A stretch of DNA of 64,000 nucleotides from Pontibacter oryzae (lineage in GTDB: Bacteria > Bacteroidota > Bacteroidia > Cytophagales > Hymenobacteraceae), in NCBI RefSeq assembly GCF_003576375.1, contig NZ_QWGE01000001.1, positions 1,116,001 through 1,180,000 on the forward strand, read 5' to 3'. The translations under genes were made by a program, and so were the position numbers. The notes beneath the pieces were generated by a model. It saw nothing but the letters and a program-made list of their open reading frames with translations, was not told the origin of the DNA and searched no databases. Of this stretch, positions 56,367-64,000 are shown piece after piece. Numbering within the stretch: the first letter of the stretch is position 1; each line of letters starts with the position of its first letter.

Positions 56367-57455
56367 TTATAGTTGCTGGGTTTGGTCTTTTATATAGTCG
56401 TAATATAACGATAAATATCTTGCAATGTGTATATCCGGCATCACCTCCGTTGCCCCCATAAGTGCTTCGGTAAAATGCTCCGCCAAGTATGGGGCCATCA
56501 GCACGCCCTTGGACCCCATGCCATTAAATACGCTCAGCTGCGGGTGCTGCGGGTGCGTGCCAGCCAGCGGCTTTCGGTCGCGGACGGCGGGCCGGATGCC
56601 TGCCCAATGCTGCATTACCTGGAATGGCTGAGAAGTAATCTGGCTAAAGCGCTCCGTTAGCTCCTGCTGCCCCTCCGGGGTCGGCTCTTCATCGGGTTGG
56701 CGCCAGTTGTAGGTAGCCCCTATTTTAAAACGGCCTTCACCTATCGGAACAACGTAAACGGCTTTGTTATAGATGCATTCCGGGTTAAAATTCTGAGCCT
56801 GCACCTCCAGCACCTCGCCTTTAGTAGGTTGTATCGGCAACCACCGGAAGTATGGGTTCTGTGTTACCTGAAAGCCTTCGCAGAAAATCAAGTGCTTTGC
56901 CTCAAACTGCTTATAGCGCACACCCTGCCCAGTTAGTTGCAGTTGCTCCATCTCGAAGCGTTCGGGCAGCATCAGGTTTTGGGCAAGCAGCTCATTTGCC
57001 AGCAGGAGCAGCATGTCGGCCACTTTCAGGTAGCCGCCCCGGCCAATCATTATACCGCCCCGCGGGTCGTCTATGCCAGGCTGGTTTATACTTTGGGTAT
57101 GCGTGGCCAGGATGTAGCCTTGCCAGTCGGTACCGGCGCTTTTAGCCATCCAGGTATTTTGTTCTTCAATAGATGAGAAAATCTTATAGATTGGTTTGTG
57201 CACATACAACTCCTGCTCAAAATGAGCTTCCAACTCTTTGTAAAAAGCATCTGCGGCAGGTATAAACGCATCGGCCAACCAGGTTTTCGCGAAGCGCTTG
57301 CCCGCAATGGGGTTAACTAAACCGGCTGCCACCCGCGATGCGGCACTTGGCCTTGGCTCATCAATCACCAACACACGTGCTCCCTTCTTGCGTAGCGTAT
57401 AGCTAAGTATGGCACCGGCCAGGCCATGGCCTACCACTATAAAATCGTATTTCAT
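56367..57455 (-). CDS. FAD-dependent oxidoreductase (DAO family)
   Basis: 362 residues from the ATG at 57455 (a TTG precedes it). The N-terminal FAD-binding Rossmann motif is VVGHGLAGAILSYTLRKKG, with an acidic residue ending strand 2 (VLVIDE). The Ala/Gly-rich RVAAGLVNPIAGKRFAKTW segment is a hallmark of the D-amino-acid oxidase/glycine oxidase and MnmC-like group. A closing GxGSKG element (NGMGSKGVLMAPYLAEHF) completes the FAD site. Substrate unknown. First gene of an operon with the TolB-barrel fusion and the serine hydrolase, which suggests, but does not prove, an envelope link. Confidence 0.88.
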   Translation of the reverse strand: MKYDFIVVGHGLAGAILSYTLRKKGARVLVIDEPRPSAASRVAAGLVNPIAGKRFAKTWLADAFIPAADAFYKELEAHFEQELYVHKPIYKIFSSIEEQNTWMAKSAGTDWQGYILATHTQSINQPGIDDPRGGIMIGRGGYLKVADMLLLLANELLAQNLMLPERFEMEQLQLTGQGVRYKQFEAKHLIFCEGFQVTQNPYFRWLPIQPTKGEVLEVQAQNFNPECIYNKAVYVVPIGEGRFKIGATYNWRQPDEEPTPEGQQELTERFSQITSQPFQVMQHWAGIRPAVRDRKPLAGTHPQHPQLSVFNGMGSKGVLMAPYLAEHFTEALMGATEVMPDIHIARYLSLYYDYIKDQTQQL

Positions 57456-57538
57456 CAAGGCAAGTTACGAGATGTACCGCGTAAATTCTTAACTTACAAG
57501 CCGATTTTGTGCTACTTTAAACACCAGAGGAGAAAGCT

Positions 57539-58174
57539 ATGAAGGTTACCTGCCTTACATTTAACCCATTTCAGGAGAATACTTACCTGCTGCACGACGA
57601 CACCAAAGAATGCGTAGTAATAGACCCAGGCTGCTATGAGCGCGCCGAGCAGGAGCAACTGAAAAAATACATCGAGGATAATGGCCTGAAGGTGGTGCGC
57701 CTGCTGAACACGCATTGCCACATAGACCACGTGCTGGGCAATGCCTTTGTTGCTAATACTTATAAGGTTGGCCTGGAAATACACCCCGAGGATGAGCAGG
57801 TTTTGCGCGCCGTCCCGACCTACGCTCCCAACTACGGCTTCCCGCTCTACGCCGAGCAACTGCCGGCATCATACTTAAAAGAAGGTGATACCGTAAAATT
57901 TGGCAACACGGAGCTGCAAGTGCTCTTTATGCCTGGGCACGCGCCAGGGCATGTGGTGTTCTACAACGGTCCAGAGAAAGTATGCATTGGCGGCGATGTG
58001 CTCTTTAGGGGCAGCATTGGCCGCACCGACCTGCCGGGCGGTGATTTCGACACGCTTATCCAAAGTATAAAAGATAAGATGTTTGCTCTGCCTGATGACG
58101 TGACGGTATACCCTGGACACGGTCCGGAAACTACCATCGGGTTTGAGAAAAAATCTAACCCTTTTCTGCGCTAA
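57539..58174 (+). CDS. MBL-fold metallo-hydrolase (glyoxalase II-like)
   Basis: 211 residues. The di-zinc site THCHIDHVLGN (HxHxDH) is followed by MPGHAPGHVVFY (His), IGGDVLFRGSIGRTDLPGGD (Asp) and VYPGHGPETTIGFEK (His). The family includes hydroxyacylglutathione hydrolases and ycbL-like thioesterases. The actual substrate is undefined. ATG at 57539 is preceded by AGGAGA at about 9 nt, one of the few SD-like sites here. Upstream gene is divergent (FAD oxidoreductase) and pssA follows 23 nt later on the same strand. Confidence 0.9.
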   Translation: MKVTCLTFNPFQENTYLLHDDTKECVVIDPGCYERAEQEQLKKYIEDNGLKVVRLLNTHCHIDHVLGNAFVANTYKVGLEIHPEDEQVLRAVPTYAPNYGFPLYAEQLPASYLKEGDTVKFGNTELQVLFMPGHAPGHVVFYNGPEKVCIGGDVLFRGSIGRTDLPGGDFDTLIQSIKDKMFALPDDVTVYPGHGPETTIGFEKKSNPFLR

Positions 58175-58197
58175 CTATACTTCCGCACACCCTTCAC

Positions 58198-58905
58198 ATG
58201 AAAAAACATATCCCTAACGCCATTACCTGCCTTAACCTGTTTTCGGGTTGCCTGGGTTTATACTTTGCCTTTAAAGGAGAACTGGTATCAACGGCCTACC
58301 TGGTAGGCATTGCAGCCATTTTCGATTTCTTGGATGGTATGATTGCCCGCCTGATACACGCTTACTCAGAAATTGGCAAGCAACTGGACTCACTGGCCGA
58401 CATGGTATCCTTTGGCGTGGTGCCCGGCACAATTATGTTTATGCTGCTACAGCGCATCGAGGCTCCTTTTCTAGGCATACCCGCCGACATACTTCCTTTT
58501 TTCGGTTTCCTGATCACGATATTCTCGGCGCTGCGTTTGGCTAAATTCAACATCGATACCCGCCAGACTACTTCTTTTATCGGTTTGCCAACGCCGGCCT
58601 GTACGTTGTTTGTAGCCTCGCTCCCGCTTATTCTTGAAACCGGCGACCTAGTAATGTTCGAGATTATCCTGAACCAGCCGGTGCTGTTGGCCTTAACCAT
58701 ACTGCTGTCTTTTTTACTGGTGGCAGAATTGCCGCTTTTCGCCCTGAAATTCAAGAATTTCACATGGCAGGACAACTCAATCCGGTTTATTTTCCTGGGC
58801 TTGTCGGTTATCTTGCTGGCTATGCTTAAATTCGCGGCTATACCGCTGGTTATACTTTTGTACGTACTATTGTCTATCATCAAAAAAACATCCCATACAT
58901 CATGA
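58198..58905 (+). CDS. pssA: CDP-diacylglycerol--serine O-phosphatidyltransferase
   Basis: 235 residues. PssA makes phosphatidylserine, the precursor of phosphatidylethanolamine, in the inner membrane. The CDP-alcohol phosphotransferase signature runs DGMIARLIHAYSEIGKQLDSLAD, the DGxxAR(x8)GxxxDxxxD form, at about 42-65. Six or so hydrophobic segments cover the rest. The gene sits behind the MBL-fold gene. Its stop overlaps the purS start (ATGA, 4 nt), so the two are translationally coupled although functionally unrelated. Confidence 0.95.
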   Translation: MKKHIPNAITCLNLFSGCLGLYFAFKGELVSTAYLVGIAAIFDFLDGMIARLIHAYSEIGKQLDSLADMVSFGVVPGTIMFMLLQRIEAPFLGIPADILPFFGFLITIFSALRLAKFNIDTRQTTSFIGLPTPACTLFVASLPLILETGDLVMFEIILNQPVLLALTILLSFLLVAELPLFALKFKNFTWQDNSIRFIFLGLSVILLAMLKFAAIPLVILLYVLLSIIKKTSHTS

Positions 58906-59153
58906 AATTTGTTGCTGAAATCGACGTAATGCCTCGCCCTGAGTTGTTAGACCCACAAGGCAAAGCCGTGCTGCTGGGCCTGGAGCACCTTGGCCTGGAC
59001 CAAGTAGACGATGTGCGTATTGGCAAGCACATTACCCTGAACCTAGAGGCGGAAACCGAGGAAATTGCCCGTGAGAAAGTAGAGAAAGCCTGTAGCAAAC
59101 TGCTGGCTAACCTAATCATGGAGTCTTATACTTTTGAACTAACGCAAGTATAA
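58902..59153 (+). CDS. purS: Phosphoribosylformylglycinamidine synthase subunit PurS
   Basis: 83 residues, the normal size. PurS is the small subunit that holds PurQ and PurL together in the FGAM synthase complex. The wording is typical: KFVAEIDVMPRPELLDPQGKAVLLGLEHLGLDQVDDVRIGKHITLNLEAETEEIAREKVEKACSKLLANLIMESYTFEL, read as two parts of the beta-alpha fold. The ATG overlaps the pssA stop. purQ is ~9 kb upstream and purL is elsewhere, so the genes are split. Confidence 0.96.
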   Translation: MKFVAEIDVMPRPELLDPQGKAVLLGLEHLGLDQVDDVRIGKHITLNLEAETEEIAREKVEKACSKLLANLIMESYTFELTQV

Positions 59154-59181
59154 AGCCTGCTGTATTACAATAATTTAGCCT

Positions 59182-59189
59182 TATCTTTG
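59182..59189 (+). promoter_or_regulatory. Candidate -7 promoter element of porU
   Basis: TATCTTTG, an exact TAnnTTTG, 29 nt after the purS stop and 75 nt before the porU ATG. If used, the next hairpin would lie in the porU 5' UTR. Confidence 0.45.
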
Positions 59190-59204
59190 TTGAAAGAGAA
59201 GGTA

Positions 59205-59247
59205 GCTGCCTGCACTTCAAGTTACTGTTGTGCAGGTAGTTTTTTTA
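59205..59247 (+). terminator. Terminator-like hairpin between purS and porU
   Basis: CTGCCTGCAC (59206-59215) pairs with GTGCAGGTAG (59230-59239), one G-T pair, followed by seven Ts. It fits a terminator of the MBL-pssA-purS operon. Because a -7 element lies before it, it may also act as an attenuator of porU. Confidence 0.65.
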
Positions 59248-59264
59248 TTAAATGTTACTTGCTT

Positions 59265-62200
59265 ATGATGTGGCCCAAGCGATTGGCTTATGCATGTGCG
59301 CTGTTTTTGCTGAGCCTGGCCTGCACGGCCGCCTCCGCACAGACCACTGGTGCCGCATCTGGTGGGTTTGCATCCGGCTCGGTGCTCGGCTCCGGAGACT
59401 GGTACAAGCTGGCTGTAACAAGCAGCGGCATTTATAAGATTGATAGAAGCGTATTACAGGCGCTTGGCATCAACACCCAAAGTATAGACCCCAAAAAGAT
59501 TCAGTTGTTTGGCAACGGCGGCGGCATGCTGCCCCAACCTAATAGCACTCCACGCCCCGACGACCTCCAGGAAAATGCCATTACGGTAGTTGGCGAAGCT
59601 GACGGAAAGTTTGACGATGCCGATTACGTACTGTTTTACGCCAAAGGCCCACACACCTGGAACTACGACGCCACGCAGAAGCAATTCCGGCACGAGCTCA
59701 ATATCTACTCCGATACCGCTTTCTATTTCCTGCGCATTAACCATAGCCCCGGTGCACGCATGACTAACCGGGCGCAGGCAACAGGTGCGCAACAAACCAT
59801 TACAAGCTACAACGAAAGGCTTTTTTACGAGAAAGAGCTGAAAAACATGGTCTTCTCGGGCCGTGATTGGTATGGCGAGGAGTTTAGTGCTTTTCAGGCT
59901 AGCCGCGAGTTTACGTTTCAGGCTTCGGATGCGGTGGCAGGCTCGGAGGTAAAGCTTACCGCAGCATTAATGGCCAACTCCCCCACCGACTGCTCCTTCA
60001 GCGTTGCCCTGAACGGCCAAACACTCGGCTCGCAGAGTATACCTAACCGCGGCAGCTACAATTACCACCCGGAAGGCGTAAACAGCACCAAAACCTATAC
60101 CACCAACCAACAACAAGTAGGCTCCGGCGACTATAAAGCAACGCTAACATTTGGCACCAACGGCAGTTCTACGGCCCTGGGATACCTGAATTACCTGGAG
60201 CTTAGCTACGAGCGGCAACTGAAAATGTACGGCGAGCAAACTGCCTTTCGGTCGGTGGAAAGTATAAACCAGCCAGTAAGCACTTTTGCCCTCGCAGGCA
60301 CACCAGCTGGCATTTCAATCTGGGATGTTACTAACCCACTGCAGGTAGTAGCGCAGGAGCATAACAGCGGTACATTTAGCACGAGTACAGATTTGCTGCG
60401 CGAGTTTGTAGCGTTCCAGGCAGGCAGTATTAGCAGCAAACCTGTTGTGCTTGGCAAGGTGGCGAACCAGAACTTGCATAGCCTGAACAGCAGCGGCACC
60501 CTCGATTTTGTGATCGTTACCTATCCGGGCTTTGTGCAAGAAGCAAACAGGCTGGCAGCCCATCGCGCGCAACACAGCAATATGCAGGTTGCCGTAGTTA
60601 CTACTACGCAGATTTATAACGAGTTCTCGTCTGGGGCGCAGGATGTTACGGCTATCCGCGATTTTATGCGCATGCTCTACAGCCGCAGCAACAAACCCAG
60701 TGGCGACGTTATGTACCTGTTGCTCTTTGGAGATGCCAGCTACGATTATAAAAACCGCATCCGGAACAACACTAATTTCGTCCCGATCTATGAATCGCGG
60801 CAATCCCTGCATCCAATTACCAGTTATTCTTCTGAAGATTATTATGGCTTCCTGGACGAAAACGAAGGTGAATGGGCCGAAAATGCGCTTGGCGACCATC
60901 TGATGGATATCGGGATTGGCAGGCTTCCGGCTAAATCAGCACCGGAAGCCGCTGTTATGGTTAATAAGATTATTGCTTATGACAGCCCGGCCCACTTTGG
61001 CAACTGGCGAAACCGCATCACACTCGTTGCTGATGATGGGGACTACAATGAGCACCAGAACGATGCCGAGTTCCTTGCTGACTATCTCATAGAAAATCAC
61101 CCGAAGTATAACCCTACTAAGGTATATACCGATTTATACCAGCAACAGGCAGTAGCCAATGGCCAACGCGTACCCGATGCCACTGCCGCGATTGACAAAG
61201 CAGTAGAGCAGGGCTCGCTTATACTTAACTACACAGGCCATGGCAACGAAGTGAGCTGGGCCAGCGAGCAGATCCTGACCATGCCGCAGATCTACAGTTG
61301 GAAGAATAAGAACAAGTATACTTTCATGCTGACTGCCACCTGCGAGTTTGGCCGCTACGACGACCCAGGCCGGCCATCCGGTGCTGAAACGGCGCTGCTG
61401 CATGCCGAAGGTGGTGCCATTGGCCTGATCACGACTACACGCCCGGTATACTCTAATTCTAACCGTGTACTTAACCGTAATTTCTATCAAACCGCGTTTG
61501 CCCCAATCAATGGCCGCATGCCCCGCCTCGGCGATCTGGTAAGGCTTACCAAAAACAATAGCATCACTTCTAACTCAAGTGGCTCCACTGGGGTGAATAA
61601 CCGAAATTTCTCCTTGCTTGCGGATCCGTCCATGCAATTGGCCTATCCTGTCCTCGAGGCACAGCTTACAAGTATAAACAACCGCCAAAACGTCATCGAT
61701 ACACTTAGCGCGCTGGGCAAGGTAACGTTGGCTGGCCAAATACAGGATGCCGGCGGAAGTATAGCCAGTAATTTTGCGGGTACGCTGCACCTGAAGGTCT
61801 ATGAAAAGCCAACCATACTTTATACTTTAGGTGATGAGAATGGGCAGAAGGTACCAGTTAAAGTGCGCGAAAACATTATTTATGATGGCAAGGCAACCGT
61901 AAATGATGGTCTCTTCGAGATATCCTTTGTCGTACCCAAAGACATTGCCTACAACTTTGGGCAGGGTAAGATTAGCATGTATGCCAGTAACGACACACAG
62001 GATGCCTTAGGCTCAAACCAAGAGGTAATAATAGGCGGCACCTCCAAAACCGCTCCCTCTGATAATGAGCCGCCAAGTATAAAACTGTTCATGGACGATG
62101 AGTCTTTCGTATCAGGGGGATTAACCGGGCAAACAACAACTTTGTTAGCTAAGCTTTTCGATGATAACGGTATCAACACGGCAGGCATTGGCATTGGCCA

Positions 62201-62726
62201 CGAAATCACTGCCGTGCTCGACAACGACCAGGCAAATCTAGTGGCCCTCAACGATTATTATACTTCAGCCCCAAACAGTTACCAGGCAGGAGAAATTCAG
62301 TACACGCTTAAGAACCTTACCCCCGGCCCCCACAATATTAGCCTTAAAGCCTGGGATACGCATAATAACTCTGCAGAGGCTTATATAGAGTTTTTTGTAT
62401 CAAATGACGCACAACTTGCGTTAGAGCATGTACTCAACTACCCGAATCCTTTTGCTAGCAACACAACTTTCCAATTTGATCATAACAGAGCCGGAGAAAA
62501 CTTAGCGGTGCAGGTGCAAATCTTTACCATCTCAGGGCAACTGGTAAAAACACTGCATTCTAGGTTTAACAACAGCACGGCACGCGTTAACAATTTAACC
62601 TGGGATGGCCTTAATGAGCACAATGATGTACTGCCAAAAGGCGTTTATGTGTATAGAGTGCTTGTGCAATCGGAGCAGGATGGAGCTAAGGCCTCAAAAG
62701 TTGAGAAACTTATAATCATAAACTAG
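59265..62726 (+). CDS. porU: Type IX secretion system sortase PorU
   Basis: 1153 residues from the ATG at 59265 (also ATG at 59268). The frame reaches back to a TTG at 59187, but the later ATG puts the signal peptide at the front. PorU is a surface C25 (gingipain-like) protease that cuts the C-terminal signal from T9SS cargo and attaches it to A-LPS. The N-terminal SGDWYKLAVTSSGIYKIDRSVLQALGIN is characteristic. The catalytic dyad is His659 (NYTGHGNEVSWASE) and Cys693 (TATCEFGRYDDPG). A T9SS type-A-like domain closes the protein (VLNYPNPFASNTTFQFDHN ... LPKGVYVYRVLV), as in P. gingivalis PorU. porV follows with its own promoter. Confidence 0.94.
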   Translation: MMWPKRLAYACALFLLSLACTAASAQTTGAASGGFASGSVLGSGDWYKLAVTSSGIYKIDRSVLQALGINTQSIDPKKIQLFGNGGGMLPQPNSTPRPDDLQENAITVVGEADGKFDDADYVLFYAKGPHTWNYDATQKQFRHELNIYSDTAFYFLRINHSPGARMTNRAQATGAQQTITSYNERLFYEKELKNMVFSGRDWYGEEFSAFQASREFTFQASDAVAGSEVKLTAALMANSPTDCSFSVALNGQTLGSQSIPNRGSYNYHPEGVNSTKTYTTNQQQVGSGDYKATLTFGTNGSSTALGYLNYLELSYERQLKMYGEQTAFRSVESINQPVSTFALAGTPAGISIWDVTNPLQVVAQEHNSGTFSTSTDLLREFVAFQAGSISSKPVVLGKVANQNLHSLNSSGTLDFVIVTYPGFVQEANRLAAHRAQHSNMQVAVVTTTQIYNEFSSGAQDVTAIRDFMRMLYSRSNKPSGDVMYLLLFGDASYDYKNRIRNNTNFVPIYESRQSLHPITSYSSEDYYGFLDENEGEWAENALGDHLMDIGIGRLPAKSAPEAAVMVNKIIAYDSPAHFGNWRNRITLVADDGDYNEHQNDAEFLADYLIENHPKYNPTKVYTDLYQQQAVANGQRVPDATAAIDKAVEQGSLILNYTGHGNEVSWASEQILTMPQIYSWKNKNKYTFMLTATCEFGRYDDPGRPSGAETALLHAEGGAIGLITTTRPVYSNSNRVLNRNFYQTAFAPINGRMPRLGDLVRLTKNNSITSNSSGSTGVNNRNFSLLADPSMQLAYPVLEAQLTSINNRQNVIDTLSALGKVTLAGQIQDAGGSIASNFAGTLHLKVYEKPTILYTLGDENGQKVPVKVRENIIYDGKATVNDGLFEISFVVPKDIAYNFGQGKISMYASNDTQDALGSNQEVIIGGTSKTAPSDNEPPSIKLFMDDESFVSGGLTGQTTTLLAKLFDDNGINTAGIGIGHEITAVLDNDQANLVALNDYYTSAPNSYQAGEIQYTLKNLTPGPHNISLKAWDTHNNSAEAYIEFFVSNDAQLALEHVLNYPNPFASNTTFQFDHNRAGENLAVQVQIFTISGQLVKTLHSRFNNSTARVNNLTWDGLNEHNDVLPKGVYVYRVLVQSEQDGAKASKVEKLIIIN

Positions 62727-62745
62727 TTTAGTACTACAAATTTTC

Positions 62746-62753
62746 TATATTTG
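62746..62753 (+). promoter_or_regulatory. Candidate -7 promoter element of porV
   Basis: TATATTTG, an exact TAnnTTTG, 23 nt before the porV ATG. No clear -33 TTG. Confidence 0.5.
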
Positions 62754-62776
62754 ATATAGCTATCAATACCCTTCAT

Positions 62777-63901
62777 ATGCATAAAAATAGTAAGACATTG
62801 AAGGCCGCCGCATTGGCGCTCGCCTTAATTTCAGCTCCAATAGCTTTTGCTCAGGGGCAGTCAACCACAACAGGCTCTGACCTGAACGCCGTAACCACAG
62901 CCGTTCCGATCCTGACTGTTGGCCCTGACTCCCGTGCCGCAGCGTTGGGTGATGCCGGCGTGGCTTCATCTCCTGATGCCAATGCATCTTACTGGAACCC
63001 AGCTAAGCTTGGCTTCGTGCAAAACGACCTTAGTGTATCATTTTCATACTCTCCGTGGCTTAGCAACATCGTGGACGATATGTCGCTGAACTACCTTTCT
63101 GGTTACAAAAAACTAAACGAGACTTCGGCTATTTCCCTTTCATTGATGTATTTCGATTTGGGCGATATTCAGTTTATAGATGCTAACCAGCAGCCTTTGC
63201 AGAACTATAACCCTAAGGAATTGGCTGTAGCCGTTTCTTACGGTCAGGCGTTGAGCGAAAACTTTAGCTTAGGCGTTACTGCACGGTTTATACATTCTAA
63301 CCTTGCCGGAGATGTTAATGTTAGCGGTACAAACACCGAGTCGCAGCCTGGCAACACAGCCGCTGTGGATGTAGGTGTGTATTACAACAAAGACCTGAAC
63401 CAAGACCTAAACCTAGCTTTAGGCGCTTCCATTTCTAACATTGGCGGTAAAATCGCCTATTCCGAAAACGAAGACAAAAGCTTTTTACCTACAAACTTAA
63501 AGCTAGGAACAGCATTAAAGTATAACTTGGATGCCTACAACTCCTTAACGTTCCTCCTGGATGCGAACAAGCTTCTTGTTCCGTCGCCTGGCGCTGATAC
63601 TGACCAGAGCGTTATCAGTGGTATTTTCTCTTCCTTTGGCGATGCTGAAGGCGGAGCCAGTGAGGAGTTAAAAGAAGTCAACCTTTCGGCTGGCGTAGAG
63701 TACTGGTATAATGAGCTCTTCGCGGCGCGCGCAGGCTATTTCTATGAGCACCCGGATAAAGGTGGCAGAAAGTACTTCTCTGCTGGCTTAGGGGTACGCT
63801 ATCAGAAATTTGGCCTGGATGCTGCTTATCTAATTCCAAACGATCAGGGCAACCCACTCGCCGATACATGGCGCTTTACACTTGCCCTAAACTTAGAATA
63901 G
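62777..63901 (+). CDS. porV: Type IX secretion system outer-membrane protein PorV (LptO)
   Basis: 374 residues with a signal peptide ending near IAFAQ. PorV is a FadL-like 14-strand outer-membrane barrel. It collects secreted cargo at the SprA barrel and hands it to the PorU/attachment complex. The wording VPILTVGPDSRAAALGDAGVASSPDANASYWNPAKLGF near the N-terminus is the family's mark, as are SVSFSYSPWLSNIVDDMSLNYLSGYKK and a C-terminus ending AFT-like (RFTLALNLE). It lies directly behind porU, the usual arrangement in Bacteroidota. An M16-type gene starts 17 nt later. Confidence 0.95.
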   Translation: MHKNSKTLKAAALALALISAPIAFAQGQSTTTGSDLNAVTTAVPILTVGPDSRAAALGDAGVASSPDANASYWNPAKLGFVQNDLSVSFSYSPWLSNIVDDMSLNYLSGYKKLNETSAISLSLMYFDLGDIQFIDANQQPLQNYNPKELAVAVSYGQALSENFSLGVTARFIHSNLAGDVNVSGTNTESQPGNTAAVDVGVYYNKDLNQDLNLALGASISNIGGKIAYSENEDKSFLPTNLKLGTALKYNLDAYNSLTFLLDANKLLVPSPGADTDQSVISGIFSSFGDAEGGASEELKEVNLSAGVEYWYNELFAARAGYFYEHPDKGGRKYFSAGLGVRYQKFGLDAAYLIPNDQGNPLADTWRFTLALNLE

Positions 63902-63918
63902 TAAACACATACTTAAGA

Positions 63919-64000
63919 ATGCTTGATAGAACAAAAGCTCCTGAAACATATGAAATAGATGCGGTCAACATCCAAATAGCCGAGGTAACCCACCTAAGCA
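63919..64000 (+). CDS. Start of a probable M16-family peptidase (partial)
   Basis: Only the first 27 codons are visible before the right edge. They read MLDRTKAPETYEIDAVNIQIAEV, the pattern of Bacteroidota insulinase-like (M16) zinc proteases, which often start M-L-(N/D)-R. The zinc motif lies outside the window, so this is a tentative call. It is close behind porV and on the same strand, so it may be in the same transcript. Confidence 0.45.
   Translation, partial: MLDRTKAPETYEIDAVNIQIAEVTHLS

Larger units (their letters stand above)
1..64000. repeat. Dispersed, over-represented short motif AAGTATR / YATACTT
   Basis: The hexamer AAGTAT (and its complement ATACTT) recurs throughout the window, most often extended to AAGTATA, AAGTATG, TATACTT or CATACTT. 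By eye I tallied more than 150 copies, against about 31 expected for one hexamer on both strands of 64 kb of roughly balanced sequence. Copies occur in all reading frames (Lys-Tyr, Ser-Ile, Ile-Leu as ATA CTT, Pro-Tyr-Leu) and in gaps, on both strands. Examples: 3913, 3925, 7539-7550 (palindrome AAAGTATACTTT), 10291, 22350, 25226, 30340, 61316. Confidence 0.75.

Noticed and set aside
60315..60899. A 194-codon minus-strand frame
   Set aside because: Antisense to porU, with no family resemblance.
1..64000. Search for tRNA, rRNA, IS elements and CRISPR arrays
   Set aside because: No anticodon/T-loop pattern, transposase, terminal inverted repeat with target duplication, or regularly spaced repeat array was found by eye. 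Known-RNA scans were not possible here.

Overview
The window looks like a piece of a chromosome from a Bacteroidota bacterium, most likely a Cytophagales/Hymenobacteraceae-type organism such as Pontibacter (inference). The reasons are three type IX secretion (T9SS) genes (sprA, porU, porV) and a secreted protease with a T9SS-type C-terminal domain, several promoters of the Bacteroidota form TTG-N20-TAnnTTTG, few Shine-Dalgarno sites, conserved Bacteroidota gene neighbourhoods (ruvA-sprA-gcvH; flippase-dut-nucleotidyltransferase-TPR-DUF4292-EnvC; rimP-nusA-infB) and a base composition near 50% G+C by eye. I see no mobile element, CRISPR array, rRNA or tRNA. It reads as ordinary core chromosome, densely coded.

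Layout. 0-11.6 kb is mostly minus strand: two tandem OmpA-type lipoproteins (the first cut by the window edge), accD, a class I aldolase, a small membrane protein, two tandem secreted amidohydrolases (one with a lost metal site), a plus-strand lipoprotein, a QC/M28-type lipoprotein overlapping cysS, and a membrane-anchored EEP phosphatase. 11.8-16.9 kb is rimP-nusA-infB with a leader hairpin and an internal promoter before infB. 17-19 kb (minus) has a small basic exported protein, a DUF3078 protein and mscL. 19.1-27 kb (plus) is an envelope cluster: crotonase, flippase, dut, sugar nucleotidyltransferase, TPR protein, DUF4292 lipoprotein and EnvC. After a 0.7-kb gap come two tatA paralogues, gatA, a LysM lytic transglycosylase, maeB, ruvA, the giant sprA, gcvH and a VanZ-like protein.

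42-47.6 kb is a group of secreted hydrolases: an M28 peptidase, an S8 protease with a T9SS-type C-terminal domain, and an M57-type lipoprotein. 48-59 kb holds yicC, purQ, a SulP transporter behind a long structured leader, a minus-strand operon (FAD oxidoreductase, a pseudo-peptidase/TolB-propeller/outer-membrane-barrel fusion, a serine hydrolase), an MBL hydrolase, pssA and purS. 59-64 kb is porU (behind an unusual leader terminator), porV and the start of an M16-type peptidase.

SprA (outer-membrane translocon), PorV (its shuttle partner) and PorU (the sortase that removes the C-terminal signal) are three parts of one export route, and the S8 protease is a likely cargo. The most striking non-gene signal is a short motif, AAGTATR/YATACTT, which I tallied by eye at well over 150 core copies in the window against about 31 expected. 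It occurs in all reading frames, between genes, and as inverted pairs in at least one terminator.
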